Source of the DNA: Sphingomonas cavernae
GTDB lineage: Bacteria; Pseudomonadota; Alphaproteobacteria; Sphingomonadales; Sphingomonadaceae
Direction: 5' to 3'
Assembly (NCBI RefSeq): GCF_003590775.1
Contig: NZ_QYUM01000002.1
Location: 248,001-312,000 of the forward strand
Length of the DNA: 64,000 nucleotides
Below, one piece after another: positions 1 to 11,069 of this stretch; the stretch's first letter is position 1; each line of letters begins with the position of its first letter. Under the pieces are notes generated by a model. The model saw only the letters and a list, made by a program, of their open reading frames with translations. It searched no databases and was not told the DNA's origin. The position numbers were made by a program, and so were the translations under genes.

Positions 1-1953
<1,953 letters not shown>

Positions 1954-2028
1954 CTTCGCAAACTTCGCCCCGATCCGCGACCAGACGCTGCAAAGTTCAG
2001 TAAGGTCAGCCGTGTGAGAAAATTCCTT

Positions 2029-2167
2029 CTATCCATGCGCCCGCATTGACCGGATTTTTTCGATCAACGCCTCGCCCATCATCTGCACATGTTCAAAGAC
2101 CCGATTGGTGCGCGGAGCGCGACAGAGCGAGGCTGTGTAGGACAGAAGTTTTTCGGTGAGTTTCGAC
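2029..2167 (-). pseudogene. C-terminal fragment of an unidentified gene, truncated at the IS30 element
   Basis: Reading the minus strand from the left IS end at 2167 to a TAG at 2029-2031 gives an open frame of about 45 residues that looks protein-like, with amphipathic stretches such as SKLTEKLLSY and MMGEALIEKIRSMRAHG. It has no start of its own and its upstream part is replaced by the insertion sequence. The 46 bases on the other side of the element do not continue the frame, so the rest of the gene seems to have been deleted rather than just separated. No family is recognised. It could also be a chance open frame, given its short length. Confidence 0.4.
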
Positions 2168-2194
2168 GGTGGGTTCAACGGGTGGTCGCAACAC
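2168..2194 (+). repeat. IS30 element left terminal inverted repeat
   Basis: 27-bp terminal repeat beginning GGTGGGTTCAACGGGT and ending CGCAACAC. It pairs with the right repeat at 3365-3391 with three adjacent mismatches at positions 17-19. Confidence 0.85.
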
Positions 2195-2223
2195 TTCAGT
2201 TTTTAACGAGATGGAGTGGAGCG

Positions 2224-3384
2224 ATGAAGCAGCGACGGCGAATTTACTACTCGGCGGAACAGCGGGCCGAAATCTGGGATCGCTGGCGGCGCGGTGAGTC
2301 GATGAGTTCGATCGGACGGCGGTTCGAGCGGGAGTCTTCGTCGATCTTCTCGGTGCTGTCGCCATCCGGCGGCATCCGTCCACCGGAACGAAAACGCCCC
2401 AGCCAGGCGTTGCGACTGAGCGAGCGCGAGGAGATTTCCAGAGGGCTCGGAGTAGGCTTGTCGCTGCGCACCATTGCTATCCGGCTTGGTCGAGCGCCCT
2501 CGACCATCAGCCGGGAGGTCGGCCGCAACGGGGGCACGGAATGCTACCGGGCCGTGGCATCGGATCAGGCGGCATGGGATCGTGCGCGACGCCCGAAGCC
2601 ATGCAAGCTGGCTTGCCATGCCTCCCTGCGCCGAACAGTATCAGCCAAACTGTGCCGCAAGTGGTCGCCAGAGCAGATCGCAGGCTGGCTCAAACGCAGG
2701 TTTCCGGACGAAGAGCAGCATCGGGTGTCACACGAAACGATCTACAAAAGCCTGTTCATTCAAGCCCGTGGTGTCCTGAAGAAGGAGCTTCTTGAGTATC
2801 TCAGGGCCAAACGCACGATCCGCCGTTCGCGCCATGCCAGTCTGAAACGGGACGGGCTTGGCCAGGTAAAGAACGCCATATCGATCAGTGACCGGCCGGC
2901 GTCGGTCGAAGATCGCGCCGTGCCCGGACATTGGGAAGGCGATCTGCTTGCTGGATCACGCAATAGCTACATCGCCACGCTCGTCGAGCGCCAGTCGCGC
3001 TATGTGATCCTGGTCAAGGTTGCGAATAAAGACACCGGCAGTGTCGTCTCGGCCTTGATCAAACAGGCACGCAAATTACCGCGCGAGCTATATCAATCAT
3101 TGACCTGGGACCGTGGCAAGGAGCTTGCCGACCATCAGCGCTTCACCCTGGCCACCGACGTCGACGTGTATTTTTGCGATCCGAGAAGCCCATGGCAGCG
3201 CGGCACCAACGAAAACACCAACCGCCTGCTGCGTCAGTATCTGCCCAAGGGTACGGATCTATCCATCTTCAGCCAGGCCAAGCTGAGCGCCGTGGCGCGT
3301 CAGCTCAACGAAAGACCGAGAAAGACATTGCTCTTTAAGACGCCGGCTGAAAAGTTCGAGGAGTGTGTTGCGCTGACCCGTTGA
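2224..3384 (+). CDS. IS30-family transposase
   Basis: A 386-residue DDE transposase that would cut and join the ends of its element. The ATG at 2224 follows GGAGTGGAGCG and lies inside the left inverted repeat, as expected; an in-frame extension upstream to 2089 would begin outside the element and is rejected. Seen in order: an N-terminal helix-turn-helix region (SMSSIGRRFERESSSI), a second HTH (SLRTIAIRLGRAPSTISREV) typical of IS30, then the catalytic triad within GHWEGDLL (first Asp), WDRGKEL (second Asp) and GTNENTNR (Glu). The frame is complete and its last codons run into the right inverted repeat. Codon use is less GC-extreme than in neighbouring genes, consistent with transfer. Confidence 0.93.
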   Translation: MKQRRRIYYSAEQRAEIWDRWRRGESMSSIGRRFERESSSIFSVLSPSGGIRPPERKRPSQALRLSEREEISRGLGVGLSLRTIAIRLGRAPSTISREVGRNGGTECYRAVASDQAAWDRARRPKPCKLACHASLRRTVSAKLCRKWSPEQIAGWLKRRFPDEEQHRVSHETIYKSLFIQARGVLKKELLEYLRAKRTIRRSRHASLKRDGLGQVKNAISISDRPASVEDRAVPGHWEGDLLAGSRNSYIATLVERQSRYVILVKVANKDTGSVVSALIKQARKLPRELYQSLTWDRGKELADHQRFTLATDVDVYFCDPRSPWQRGTNENTNRLLRQYLPKGTDLSIFSQAKLSAVARQLNERPRKTLLFKTPAEKFEECVALTR

Positions 3385-3391
3385 ACCCACC
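3365..3391 (-). repeat. IS30 element right terminal inverted repeat
   Basis: 27-bp terminal repeat, reverse complement of the left end except for three central bases. It overlaps the last codons and the stop of the transposase gene. Confidence 0.85.
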
Positions 3392-3437
3392 ACCCATTCC
3401 GGACATTCGGACGCAGCCCGTCGTTTTTTAGGCCGCT

Positions 3438-3926
3438 CTATTCGGGTTTCGAGGAAATCGAGCGCGCGAGCGCCAGCAACAGAGCGATGCCGGAAGCCAG
3501 GCTAAAGGCCCATACCGCCCAGTCATAGGCGACCCAACTCGCAGCTCGGCTTTGTAGCGCTGGATCAATCTTGTCGCTGTAGCCATTGGCGGTGATGGTT
3601 GCGAACTCTGGTTCAAGGAGTAGGCCCGCAACCAGCCCCGCTATCAAAAACAGCGCGAATGATGCGATCAAAGGCGTTCGGCGCGGGGTCTTCCAATTCG
3701 CGGTCAGCGCAACGATAAACAGAAGCCCGGTTATGGGCGGAACAGTCCCCCAAAAGGGGCCGCTGTCGTACCGATAGTCCCCTTCCAAGATCGCAAAGGA
3801 ACGCGGCGGAGCTTCCGTAATCGTGCTCACCACGACCGAGAGCGCAAATAGCTGGGCACCGATCTGCATGAAGCAACTTATGATCAGTGCCATCAACGTG
3901 ATGTTACGGAGATTTAAATCGCCCAT
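3438..3926 (-). CDS. Small four-helix membrane protein of unknown function (DUF1772-like)
   Basis: 162 residues from the ATG at 3926. The sequence shows four hydrophobic stretches, roughly residues 8-30, 58-75, 84-102 and 133-153, so it is an inner-membrane protein. The layout of four helices with a FWGTVPPITGL stretch before helix 2 and a conserved Glu-containing EPEFA segment after helix 3 resembles the DUF1772 / anthrone-oxygenase-like family, but the match is by eye only. The minus-strand open frame continues upstream to 4361; that extension is arginine-rich antisense of the MATE gene and is rejected. Sits between the IS30 element and the MATE gene, same strand, 104 bp from the latter, and may share no transcript with it. 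Confidence 0.6.
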   Translation of the reverse strand: MGDLNLRNITLMALIISCFMQIGAQLFALSVVVSTITEAPPRSFAILEGDYRYDSGPFWGTVPPITGLLFIVALTANWKTPRRTPLIASFALFLIAGLVAGLLLEPEFATITANGYSDKIDPALQSRAASWVAYDWAVWAFSLASGIALLLALARSISSKPE

Positions 3927-4030
3927 TTTGCCCCCCGTTCGCCGAGCTATCTGACATGGAAGCATGGGCAAGGCAAACGTCAGCTTTCCACGACAAAGCA
4001 GACAGGCTTGGTCCAACGCTCTTCCGTCCC

Positions 4031-5491
4031 CTACCCCGTCGGCGTGAGGCGGCCCGCGGGTTCGCTTTCGGCGTTGATCGCCTCGCGGCATTCCTCGGGA
4101 TCGGGGGGCGCCATCATCTGCGTCTTGCGCCATCCGCCGCTGCGATAGGCAAGGATGGCAAGTCCCGCCGACACGATCGAGCCAAGCGTGAAGCTGAGCC
4201 ACAGTGCATCCGCGCCGATCGCGGGATAGGCGAGATAGATGAAGCCCAGCCGCACGGGGTACATCACGACGAACAAGATCACGAGCGGCGCAATCACAGC
4301 GCCGTTGGCGCGCATCGTGCCGAACAGGACGAGCGTCGCGCCGAAGAACACGAAGCTCCATCCGCCAAGCAGGTGGATATGCGCCGCGACCGGGATCGCG
4401 GGGCTGTCGCTGCCGAGGAACAGTGCGAGCGCGGGCCGGTCGACGAGCGTGAGCAACAACGCCAGCGCGCCCGTCATCAGCACATTGTACCAGAGGCCGG
4501 AGGCGGTGATCTTGCCGACACGGTCCCAGCGTCCCGCGCCGATATTCTGCGCGGCCATAGCGCTGACCGCTGCGCCGATGGCCATTGCGGGCATCTGGAC
4601 ATAGGTCCAGAGCTGCTGGGTGACGCCATAAGCCGCCGCCGCAATCAGCCCCTCGCGATTGACCAGCCCGACCATCGCCAGCGAAGCGGTCGAGATCACG
4701 ATCATCTGCAGGCCCATCGGAAAGCCCTTGAGCAGGATGGGACGCAACAGCGCGGGATCGGGCTTGAGATAGCCGAGTTCGTGCCCCCTCAGGCGCAAGG
4801 GCAGATCGCGGGCGTACATATAGGCAATAAGCGCAATGACGCTGACATAGCCGGCGATCGCGGTCGCAGCGGCGGATCCGGCGATGCCCATCGCGGGCGC
4901 GGGACCGAGGCCGAGGATCAGCACGGGATTGAGCACGATATCGAGCACCACGCTCAGCCCCATGAACCAGAGCGGGGTCATCGAATCCCCGGAGCCACGC
5001 AGCCCCATCATCAGCAGGACCATGACGAAGGACGAGGGCATCGAGACGAAGATGATCCGCAGATAATCCTCGGCAAGCGCGAATGCCTCACCGGGCGTCG
5101 CCAGCAGGCGCAGTATCTGAGGCGAGAAAGTCCAGCCCAGAATCGCGATGACGATCGACAGCAGCAGGAACATACCGATGGCGCTGCCCATCGCGCGCCG
5201 CGCGCCGTCAATGTCGCGCCGTCCGAAGCTCTGACCGACAAGGATCGTCGCGGCCATTCCGAAGCCGAAGACCGCCGCGAACATCAGGAACATGATCATG
5301 TTGGCATTCGCGGTCGCCGCGATCGCATCCTCGCCGAGGAAGCGCCCGACCCAGATCGCATTCACCGAGCCGTTGAGCGACTGGAGAATGTTGGAGCCGA
5401 GCGTCGGCAGCGCGAAGAGCAGCAGCGTGCGGCTGATCGATCCCGATAGCAGGTCCTGGGTTCCGGTAGCGCGGGTCGACGCGTTGGCCAT
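4031..5491 (-). CDS. MATE-family multidrug efflux transporter
   Basis: 486-residue inner-membrane protein with about twelve hydrophobic segments in two homologous halves. MATE proteins export cationic drugs or metabolites in exchange for Na+ or H+. Seen: the N-terminal LLLFALPTLGSNILQSL segment, the WVGRFLGEDAIAA motif typical of the family, and the matching second-half start LKGFPMGLQMIVIS. The start at 5491 (MANAS) is chosen because the upstream extension to 5572 reads through a palindromic repeat and is charged and proline-rich. Substrate cannot be inferred. Neighbour valS lies upstream on the same strand, separated by that repeat. Confidence 0.9.
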   Translation of the reverse strand: MANASTRATGTQDLLSGSISRTLLLFALPTLGSNILQSLNGSVNAIWVGRFLGEDAIAATANANMIMFLMFAAVFGFGMAATILVGQSFGRRDIDGARRAMGSAIGMFLLLSIVIAILGWTFSPQILRLLATPGEAFALAEDYLRIIFVSMPSSFVMVLLMMGLRGSGDSMTPLWFMGLSVVLDIVLNPVLILGLGPAPAMGIAGSAAATAIAGYVSVIALIAYMYARDLPLRLRGHELGYLKPDPALLRPILLKGFPMGLQMIVISTASLAMVGLVNREGLIAAAAYGVTQQLWTYVQMPAMAIGAAVSAMAAQNIGAGRWDRVGKITASGLWYNVLMTGALALLLTLVDRPALALFLGSDSPAIPVAAHIHLLGGWSFVFFGATLVLFGTMRANGAVIAPLVILFVVMYPVRLGFIYLAYPAIGADALWLSFTLGSIVSAGLAILAYRSGGWRKTQMMAPPDPEECREAINAESEPAGRLTPTG

Positions 5492-5519
5492 GGCAATCTT
5501 TCCAATCCGGAACCGCTCG

Positions 5520-5627
5520 CCCTGAGGAGAGGCTGAGCTTGTCGAAGCCTCGTCTCGAAGGGCCGCCTTCAAAGATCCTTCGAGATGCCGTTTCGACTTC
5601 GCTCAACGGCTCCTCAGGATGAGCGGT
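5520..5627. repeat. Two-armed palindromic repeat, family A (CTGAGGAG / CTCCTCAGGATGAGCGG type)
   Basis: Imperfect inverted repeat filling most of the MATE-valS gap. The left arm contains CCTGAGGAG, GCTGAGC and CGTCTCGAAGG; the right arm has their complements ending CTCCTCAGGATGAGCGG. The same arrangement recurs at 42960-43068. Lies just downstream of valS, where it could act as a transcript 3' structure. Confidence 0.75.
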
Positions 5628-5641
5628 ATAGAGTCGATACG

Positions 5642-8332
5642 CTAACCCAGCCGTTGCAGCGCCGCCTGAAGCCGCTGCGCCTCGGCCGATTTCTCGGCAT
5701 GGTCCGCGCGCGCCTTTTCGACCGCCTCGGGCTTTGCGCGTTCGACGAAGCTGGGGTTGTTGAGACGCCCGGCAAGCGAGTCACGCTCCTTCGCCGCGGC
5801 CTCGATTCCCTTGGACAGCCGCGCGCGCTCGGCGGCGAGGTCGATCACGCCTTCGAGCGGGAGCACATAGGTCGCTTCGTCGACAACGACCTGCGCCGCA
5901 CCGCCCGCAGAGGCCGCCTCGAAGCTGACGCTCTCGATGCGCGCAAGCCGGCTGAGAGCGGTCGCTTGTCGCCCCAGTCGTTCGGTGGTGGGCACCGACG
6001 CGTCACGAATGTGGAGCGCGAGCTTCGCGCCCGGCGGCACGTTGAGTTCGGCGCGCGCGGTGCGGATTTCGGAGACGAGGCGGATCAGCCAGTCGATCTC
6101 CGCCGCCGCCTCGGTATCGAGCGCGTGGGTGTCGGCGTGCGGCCATTGCGCGACGATGATGTCGTGTTCGCGTGTCCCCATCGCATGCCACAGCTCTTCG
6201 GTGATGAAGGGCATGAAGGGGTGGAGCATGACAAGGATCTGGTCGAGCACCCAGCCCGCGACGGCCCTGGTTTCCTCCGCGCGCTCACCCTGAGCTTGTC
6301 GAAGGGTGTCGGCACCGGCTTCGACAGGCTCAGCCTGAGCGCTGGTGAGTTCGGCCTTGATCAGTTCCAGATACCAGTCGCAGAAGCGGCTCCAGGTGAA
6401 CTGGTAGATCGTGTTGGCCGCCTCGTCGTAGCGCAGATCAGCAAAAGCTAGGTCGAGCTTCTGCACCGTCTCGATCGTTTCGGCGACGATCCAGCGATTG
6501 ACCACGAGCGTGGTATCGGGCGCGCGCAGCGCCCTGGACGCGCCGATGCCATTGGCCTGACAGAAGCGCGATGCGTTCCAGAGCTTGGTCGCGAAGTTGC
6601 GATAGCCCTCGACGCGCTTCTCATCCATCTTGATGTCGCGGCCCTGGCTCTCCATCGCGGCGAGCGTGAAGCGCAGCGCATCGGCGCCATACTGGTCGAT
6701 CAGCCCCAGCGGATCGACGGTGTTGCCCTTGGACTTGGACATTTTGGAGCCATCCGCCGCGCGGACAAGTCCGTGGAGATACAGCGTTTTGAATGGCACT
6801 TCTTGCATGAAGTGCAAACCCTGCATGATCATCCGCGCATCCCAGAAGAACAGGATGTCGAAGCCCGAGATCAGCACGTCATTGGGGTAATGACGCTGGA
6901 GCTTGGTCGTGTTCTCCGGCCAGCCCAGCGTGCCGAAGGGCCAGAGCGCCGAAGAGAACCAGGTGTCGAGCACGTCCTGGTCGCGCGTCAGCTTCTTGTT
7001 GCCGGCGAGCGCCTGCGCAGCACCCTCGTCCTCGGCGACGTAGCAATTGCCGTCCTCGTCATACCAGGCCGGGATCTGGTGGCCCCACCAAAGCTGGCGC
7101 GAGACGCACCACGGCTGGATATTCTCCAGCCAGTTATAATAGGTCTTCTCCCAGCTCTTGGGCACGACTCTGATCGCGCCCGAGCGGACCGCCTCCAGCG
7201 CCGGCTTCGCGAGCGTTTCGGCGTCGACATACCATTGATCGGTCAGCCAGGGCTCGATCACCGCGCCCGAGCGATCGCCATAGGGCGTCTGGATGACGCG
7301 GTCCTCGACCTTTTCAAGAACATTCTGCTCTTCGAGCATAGCGACGACGCGCTTGCGCGCCTCGAAGCGTTCGAGCCCCAGCAATTCGTCGGGGATCAGG
7401 CCGTCGGCGGTCTGGATGACGTTGGCCTCGGCGTCAAGCATGTTGAGCATGTCGGCGGGCTTGAAACCCGCGCGCTTGCCGACCTCAAAGTCGTTGAAGT
7501 CGTGGCCCGGCGTGATCTTGACCGCGCCCGAGCCGAGCTCGGGATCGGCATGCTCGTCGGCGACGATGGGCACGAGGCGGCCAGTGATGGGCAGACGCAC
7601 ATTCTTGCCGATCAGCGCCTTGTAGCGATCATCCTCAGGATTCACCGCAACCGCCATGTCGGCGAGCATCGTTTCGGGGCGCGTGGTGGCGACCGATATG
7701 AAGCCGCTGCCCTCCTCGAGCGGGTAGCGCAGGTGCCAGAACTTGCCGTTGATCTCTTTGGTCTCGACCTCGAGGTCCGAGATCGCGGTCTTGAGGCCCG
7801 GATCCCAGTTCACCAGCCGCTTGTCGCGATAGAGCAGCTTCTGGTTGTAGAGATCGACGAACACCTTGAGCACGGCCTTCGAAAAGCCCTCATCCATCGT
7901 GAAGCGTTCATTCGCCCAGTCGCAGCTCGCTCCAAGGCGGCGGAGCTGGCCAGTGATCGTGCCGCCGCTCTCGGCCTTCCATTCCCAGACCTTGTCGATG
8001 AAGGCTTCGCGCGAATAGTCGGTCCGCTTCTCACCGCGCGCGTTCATCTGCCGCTCGACCACCATCTGCGTCGCGATGCCCGCATGGTCGGTGCCGACCA
8101 CCCAAAGCGCGTCCTTCCCCTGCAGCCGCGCGTGGCGGATCAGGATGTCCTGCAACGTGTTGTCGAGCGCATGGCCGATATGCAGGCTGCCCGTTACATT
8201 GGGCGGCGGGATGACAATGGTGTAGGGCTCCGCCTCGCTCCGTTCGGGGCGAAACAGGCCATTATTTTCCCAGTGCGCGTACCAGCGCGCTTCGATAGCG
8301 GCGGGATCGAAGGTCTTTGCGAGTTCTGTCAT
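5642..8332 (-). CDS. valS: Valine--tRNA ligase, with an in-frame palindromic repeat insertion
   Basis: Cytosolic class I aminoacyl-tRNA synthetase (896 residues) that charges tRNA-Val. Seen: the HIGH-type motif in [14 protein letters not shown] near residue 45, the editing domain in the middle, the KMSKS motif within [10 protein letters not shown], an anticodon-binding domain with [12 protein letters not shown], and a C-terminal coiled-coil arm rich in Glu, Arg and Ala (about residues 830-896). Between YLELIKAEL and the [14 protein letters not shown] helix there is an extra segment of about 20 residues (AQAEPVEAG...LRQAQGE) that is the translation of a palindromic repeat at 6283-6340. It falls in a loop before an anticodon-domain helix, so function is probably kept. 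Essential gene; identification certain. Confidence 0.97.
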   Translation of the reverse strand: MTELAKTFDPAAIEARWYAHWENNGLFRPERSEAEPYTIVIPPPNVTGSLHIGHALDNTLQDILIRHARLQGKDALWVVGTDHAGIATQMVVERQMNARGEKRTDYSREAFIDKVWEWKAESGGTITGQLRRLGASCDWANERFTMDEGFSKAVLKVFVDLYNQKLLYRDKRLVNWDPGLKTAISDLEVETKEINGKFWHLRYPLEEGSGFISVATTRPETMLADMAVAVNPEDDRYKALIGKNVRLPITGRLVPIVADEHADPELGSGAVKITPGHDFNDFEVGKRAGFKPADMLNMLDAEANVIQTADGLIPDELLGLERFEARKRVVAMLEEQNVLEKVEDRVIQTPYGDRSGAVIEPWLTDQWYVDAETLAKPALEAVRSGAIRVVPKSWEKTYYNWLENIQPWCVSRQLWWGHQIPAWYDEDGNCYVAEDEGAAQALAGNKKLTRDQDVLDTWFSSALWPFGTLGWPENTTKLQRHYPNDVLISGFDILFFWDARMIMQGLHFMQEVPFKTLYLHGLVRAADGSKMSKSKGNTVDPLGLIDQYGADALRFTLAAMESQGRDIKMDEKRVEGYRNFATKLWNASRFCQANGIGASRALRAPDTTLVVNRWIVAETIETVQKLDLAFADLRYDEAANTIYQFTWSRFCDWYLELIKAELTSAQAEPVEAGADTLRQAQGERAEETRAVAGWVLDQILVMLHPFMPFITEELWHAMGTREHDIIVAQWPHADTHALDTEAAAEIDWLIRLVSEIRTARAELNVPPGAKLALHIRDASVPTTERLGRQATALSRLARIESVSFEAASAGGAAQVVVDEATYVLPLEGVIDLAAERARLSKGIEAAAKERDSLAGRLNNPSFVERAKPEAVEKARADHAEKSAEAQRLQAALQRLG
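6283..6340. repeat. Palindromic repeat inserted in frame within valS
   Basis: Arms of 22 bp (6283-6304 and 6319-6340) pair at 19 of 22 positions around a 14-base loop; they contain the CTGAGCTTGTCGAAGG / CCTTCGACAAGCTCAG-type core. This core is familiar as an intergenic repeat in sphingomonads. Here it is translated as about residues 665-683 of ValRS without breaking the frame. Confidence 0.85.
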
Positions 8333-8392
8333 GGTGCCCGGCCTGTAGCCGAGATTTGCCGGCCTTGGGAACCCGGCTAGATCACTAACTCG

Positions 8393-8475
8393 GAGTACCC
8401 CGGCGAAGGCCGGGGTCCAGACGTGGCAGACCTCGGCGGGTCAGACTCTGGACCCCGGCCTTCGCCGGGGTACTC
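8393..8475. repeat. Perfect 28-bp inverted repeat (CCCCGGCGAAGGCCGGGG element)
   Basis: Two perfectly complementary 28-base arms (8393-8420 and 8448-8475) flank a 27-base loop, and each arm itself contains the hairpin CCCCGGC-GAAG-GCCGGGG. It lies 4 bp past the stop of the S9 peptidase gene and upstream of valS, so it can act as a transcript 3' stem-loop. The same element, with slightly shorter arms, occurs inside a coding sequence at 40139-40199. Confidence 0.95.
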
Positions 8476-8478
8476 AGA

Positions 8479-10521
8479 TCACTCGCCCTTCGTCCACTTG
8501 CCCAGCCAGGCGTGCACCTCGGTGTACCACTGGATCGAATTCTTGGGCTTCAGGATCCAATGATTCTCGTCCGGAAACACGAGCAGCCGCGAATCAATCC
8601 CCTGCCTCTGGAGAGCCGTGAAGACGCCCAGCGACTGGCTATAGGGAATGCGGAAGTCCTTCTCGCCATGGATCACGAGCGTGGGGGTCTTCCACTTGGT
8701 GACGTGATTGACCGGGTTCCACTTCTCGGGCTCGGTGCGCTTCCACCAGGGACCGCCGTGATCCCATTCGTCGAACCACAGCTCTTCGGTCTCGAACGCC
8801 ATCGCGCGCAGATCGAACACGCCGGCATGGGTGACGAGGCACTTGAAGCCATCGGGCCAGTTGCCCGCGATCCAGTTCATCATATAGCCGCCATAGGATC
8901 CGCCGAGCGCGCAGGCGTTGGCGGTATCGATCCCGGCATCCTTCGCGCTCGCGGCCGCGAGGCCGAGCTTCAGGTCCTGAAGCGGCTTGCCGCCCCAATC
9001 CTTGTTGATGCTGTCCGTGAAATACTGCCCGTAACCTGTTGATCCGTGGAAATCGATCGTGACCGCGGCATAGCCGGGTGCGGAGAAAAGCCGCGGGTTC
9101 CAGCGGTAAGACCAGCCGTTGCCGAACGAGCTCTGCGGGCCGCCATGGACGAGCAGCGCGACGGGGAGCTTCGCCTTCACGCCCGCAGGCTTGACGATCT
9201 GCCCCCAGACGGTGTCGCCACCCGCGCCCGCGAAACTGAAGCGCTCGGCGGAGACGGGGTCGAGATCCTTGAGCTTGTCGGCATTGACTGCGGTCAGCCT
9301 GACCGGCTTGCTCCCCTTCTGGTGATAAAGATCGTCGGGCGCAGCAATCGAATTGAGCGTGTAAACGATCGAACCATCGGCGAGCGTGTTCACATTGCCC
9401 GCGGTGCCCTCTTTGGTCAGCCGCGTGACCTTGGCCGTAGCGACGTCGACGCTGAACACGGGATCGTCGAGCGTGTCCTGCGCGGTCACGATCAGGCTCT
9501 TTCCGTCCTTGGCCCAGGCGATCGAGCCGACCGAACGGTCCCAGTTATCGGTCAGCGCGCGCGTCTCACCACTGGTCAGGTCGCGCAGCATCACCGTGTA
9601 TTTGTCGGCCTCATAAGTGGGCCGCTTCATCGCGGCATAGGCGAGCCACTTGCCGTCGGGCGAAACCGCCGGGAAGGTGTCGGTCGCCGGATTGGCGGCG
9701 GTCAGATTGACGGGCTCGCCGCTGCCATCGGCGGGCGACTGATAGATGTCGAGATTGGTCGAATTGGGCTCGCCCTGGTCGGCGATGCGCAGCGCGAAGA
9801 AGATGCTCTTGCCATCCGCGCTCCACGCCACTTCCTCGCCGCCGCCATAGGGCTTGGACGGGCTATCGCCGACAAGCTTGCCCATCACCGACGTGCCGCC
9901 GGTCGCCTTGCCGTTCGCGAGATTGAGCACATAGACGCGCGAATGCTCGCCCGGCACCTCCCACGAATCCCAGTGACGGACGAAGATCGAATCATAGGCC
10001 CGCCCGCTGCCATCTGGCTTGCCGATGCGGACGTTCGAGCATTCGAAATCGACGCAGGCGACATTGCGATCGGCCCAGACCGCGAGCTTGTCGTTGGCGG
10101 GCGACAGCGCGAAGCCCGCGACGTCCGTCGAGAGGCTGGTCACCTGCTCGGGCGTCCCCGAAGGCAATGCCACGCGCCAGAGCTGGTCGGTTTCCGAGGC
10201 GTTGCTCAGGAAATAGAGAAACTTGCCGTCAGCCGAGAATTTGGGATCATGCTCGCTCTTGTCGGGCGCCGAGGCGATCCTGACCGGCGCCGCGTTCTTC
10301 TTCGTCAGATCGAGCAGCCACAAATCGTTACGGCGTTTGTTCGCGCCCAGATCGGTTTCGCTGAGCTGGTAGGCCACCCATCTGCCGTCGGGCGAAACCG
10401 TCGGTGCCGCGATCCGGCGCATTGTCGCCAGATCTTCGGGGGTCATGGGGCGGGCAAGGACGGCGGTGGGTGTCTGGGCGATGGCGAGCGCACCCAGGCT
10501 CGCGAGCAGGAGCTTTTTCAT
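8479..10521 (-). CDS. S9-family serine peptidase (acylaminoacyl-peptidase / prolyl oligopeptidase type)
   Basis: 680-residue exported peptidase. The ATG at 10521 opens a signal peptide (KKLLLASLGALAIAQ, Ala-rich cleavage region); the ATG six codons earlier is less likely. The first two thirds carry repeated WD40/beta-propeller-like segments of the form SPDGRWVAY, SADGKFLYF, SPDGKWLAY, as in S9 propellers. The C-terminal alpha/beta-hydrolase domain shows the nucleophile in GGSYGGYM (Ser about 542), an Asp in the GEKDFRIPYSQS segment and the His in DENHWIL. It would cleave short peptides in the periplasm. Not obviously linked to the catabolic genes; it lies in the housekeeping block between popZ and valS. 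Confidence 0.92.
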   Translation of the reverse strand: MKKLLLASLGALAIAQTPTAVLARPMTPEDLATMRRIAAPTVSPDGRWVAYQLSETDLGANKRRNDLWLLDLTKKNAAPVRIASAPDKSEHDPKFSADGKFLYFLSNASETDQLWRVALPSGTPEQVTSLSTDVAGFALSPANDKLAVWADRNVACVDFECSNVRIGKPDGSGRAYDSIFVRHWDSWEVPGEHSRVYVLNLANGKATGGTSVMGKLVGDSPSKPYGGGEEVAWSADGKSIFFALRIADQGEPNSTNLDIYQSPADGSGEPVNLTAANPATDTFPAVSPDGKWLAYAAMKRPTYEADKYTVMLRDLTSGETRALTDNWDRSVGSIAWAKDGKSLIVTAQDTLDDPVFSVDVATAKVTRLTKEGTAGNVNTLADGSIVYTLNSIAAPDDLYHQKGSKPVRLTAVNADKLKDLDPVSAERFSFAGAGGDTVWGQIVKPAGVKAKLPVALLVHGGPQSSFGNGWSYRWNPRLFSAPGYAAVTIDFHGSTGYGQYFTDSINKDWGGKPLQDLKLGLAAASAKDAGIDTANACALGGSYGGYMMNWIAGNWPDGFKCLVTHAGVFDLRAMAFETEELWFDEWDHGGPWWKRTEPEKWNPVNHVTKWKTPTLVIHGEKDFRIPYSQSLGVFTALQRQGIDSRLLVFPDENHWILKPKNSIQWYTEVHAWLGKWTKGE

Positions 10522-10600
10522 GGACGGCAGGGCTAGCACGCCGATGGGCGCACGAAAAGAAGCTAAAGACGCAATATTGTAGCGCGTTGCGCGATGGGCC

Positions 10601-11059
10601 TCAAAGCCCGCGATCGATGATTCGCGCGACTTCCTTGGAGACGACGCGCTCGACCAGCTCGGGCAAATTGGTGTCGAGCCATTCCTTGAGCATCGGCCGC
10701 AGCATTTCGCGCACCAGCCCTTCGAGCGTATTGTCTCCCGCCTCGGGCTTGACGATCAGCGCCGAAAGCGAAGCGAGCTTCTCGCGGCTGGCGAGCGCTG
10801 CATTCTCGGACACCAGCGCGGTGGCCCTGATCGAGGTTTCGGCCGCGGGCGCAGCGGGTTTTGCTGCGGGTTCGGGCTCGGCGACCGCCTCGGTCAGTTC
10901 GAGCACCTCCTCCTCGGGTTCGGGATCGGGCAGCGCCTTGGCCTTGCGCGTCGTCGCGCGCGTGCGCGCAGCGACCGCCCCCTCGCCTTCCTCAGCGATG
11001 ATCCGTTTGATCGAGGAGAGAATCTCCTCCATCGACGGTTCGTTGGCAATATCTCCCAT
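10601..11059 (-). CDS. popZ: PopZ-family polar organizing protein (DUF2497)
   Basis: 152 residues. PopZ homologues form a polar matrix that tethers the chromosome origin via ParB and recruits cell-cycle regulators in alphaproteobacteria. Seen: an N-terminal helix SMEEILSSIKRIIAEE, a middle region rich in Pro, Glu and Ala (about residues 40-80, likely disordered), and the conserved C-terminal oligomerisation helices containing LEGLVREMLRPMLKEWLD and VERVVSKEVARI. The start at 11059 fits the conserved N-terminal helix. It is 10 bp downstream of tolC on the same strand and probably cotranscribed. The arrangement tolC-popZ-valS is common in alphaproteobacteria. Confidence 0.88.
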   Translation of the reverse strand: MGDIANEPSMEEILSSIKRIIAEEGEGAVAARTRATTRKAKALPDPEPEEEVLELTEAVAEPEPAAKPAAPAAETSIRATALVSENAALASREKLASLSALIVKPEAGDNTLEGLVREMLRPMLKEWLDTNLPELVERVVSKEVARIIDRGL

Positions 11060-11069
11060 ACGCACGGCC

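Larger units (their letters stand above)
2168..3391 (+). mobile_element. IS30-family insertion sequence
   Basis: A 1.2-kb element with one transposase gene, bounded by 27-bp imperfect terminal inverted repeats (24 of 27 positions match). The left end begins GGTGGGTTCAACGGGT and the right end is its reverse complement. Family and size fit IS30. No target-site duplication is evident: the bases outside the left end are GAC and outside the right end ACC. That and the truncated gene on the left suggest a later adjacent deletion or recombination. The transposase frame is intact, so the element may still be active. Confidence 0.85.

Noticed and set aside
2165-3394. Target-site duplication for the IS30 element
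   Set aside because: Outside bases are GAC (left) and ACC (right); no 2-3 bp direct repeat could be supported.
3927-4361. Upstream extension of the membrane protein gene
   Set aside because: Overlaps the MATE gene, arginine-rich, no similarity; a good ATG exists at 3926.
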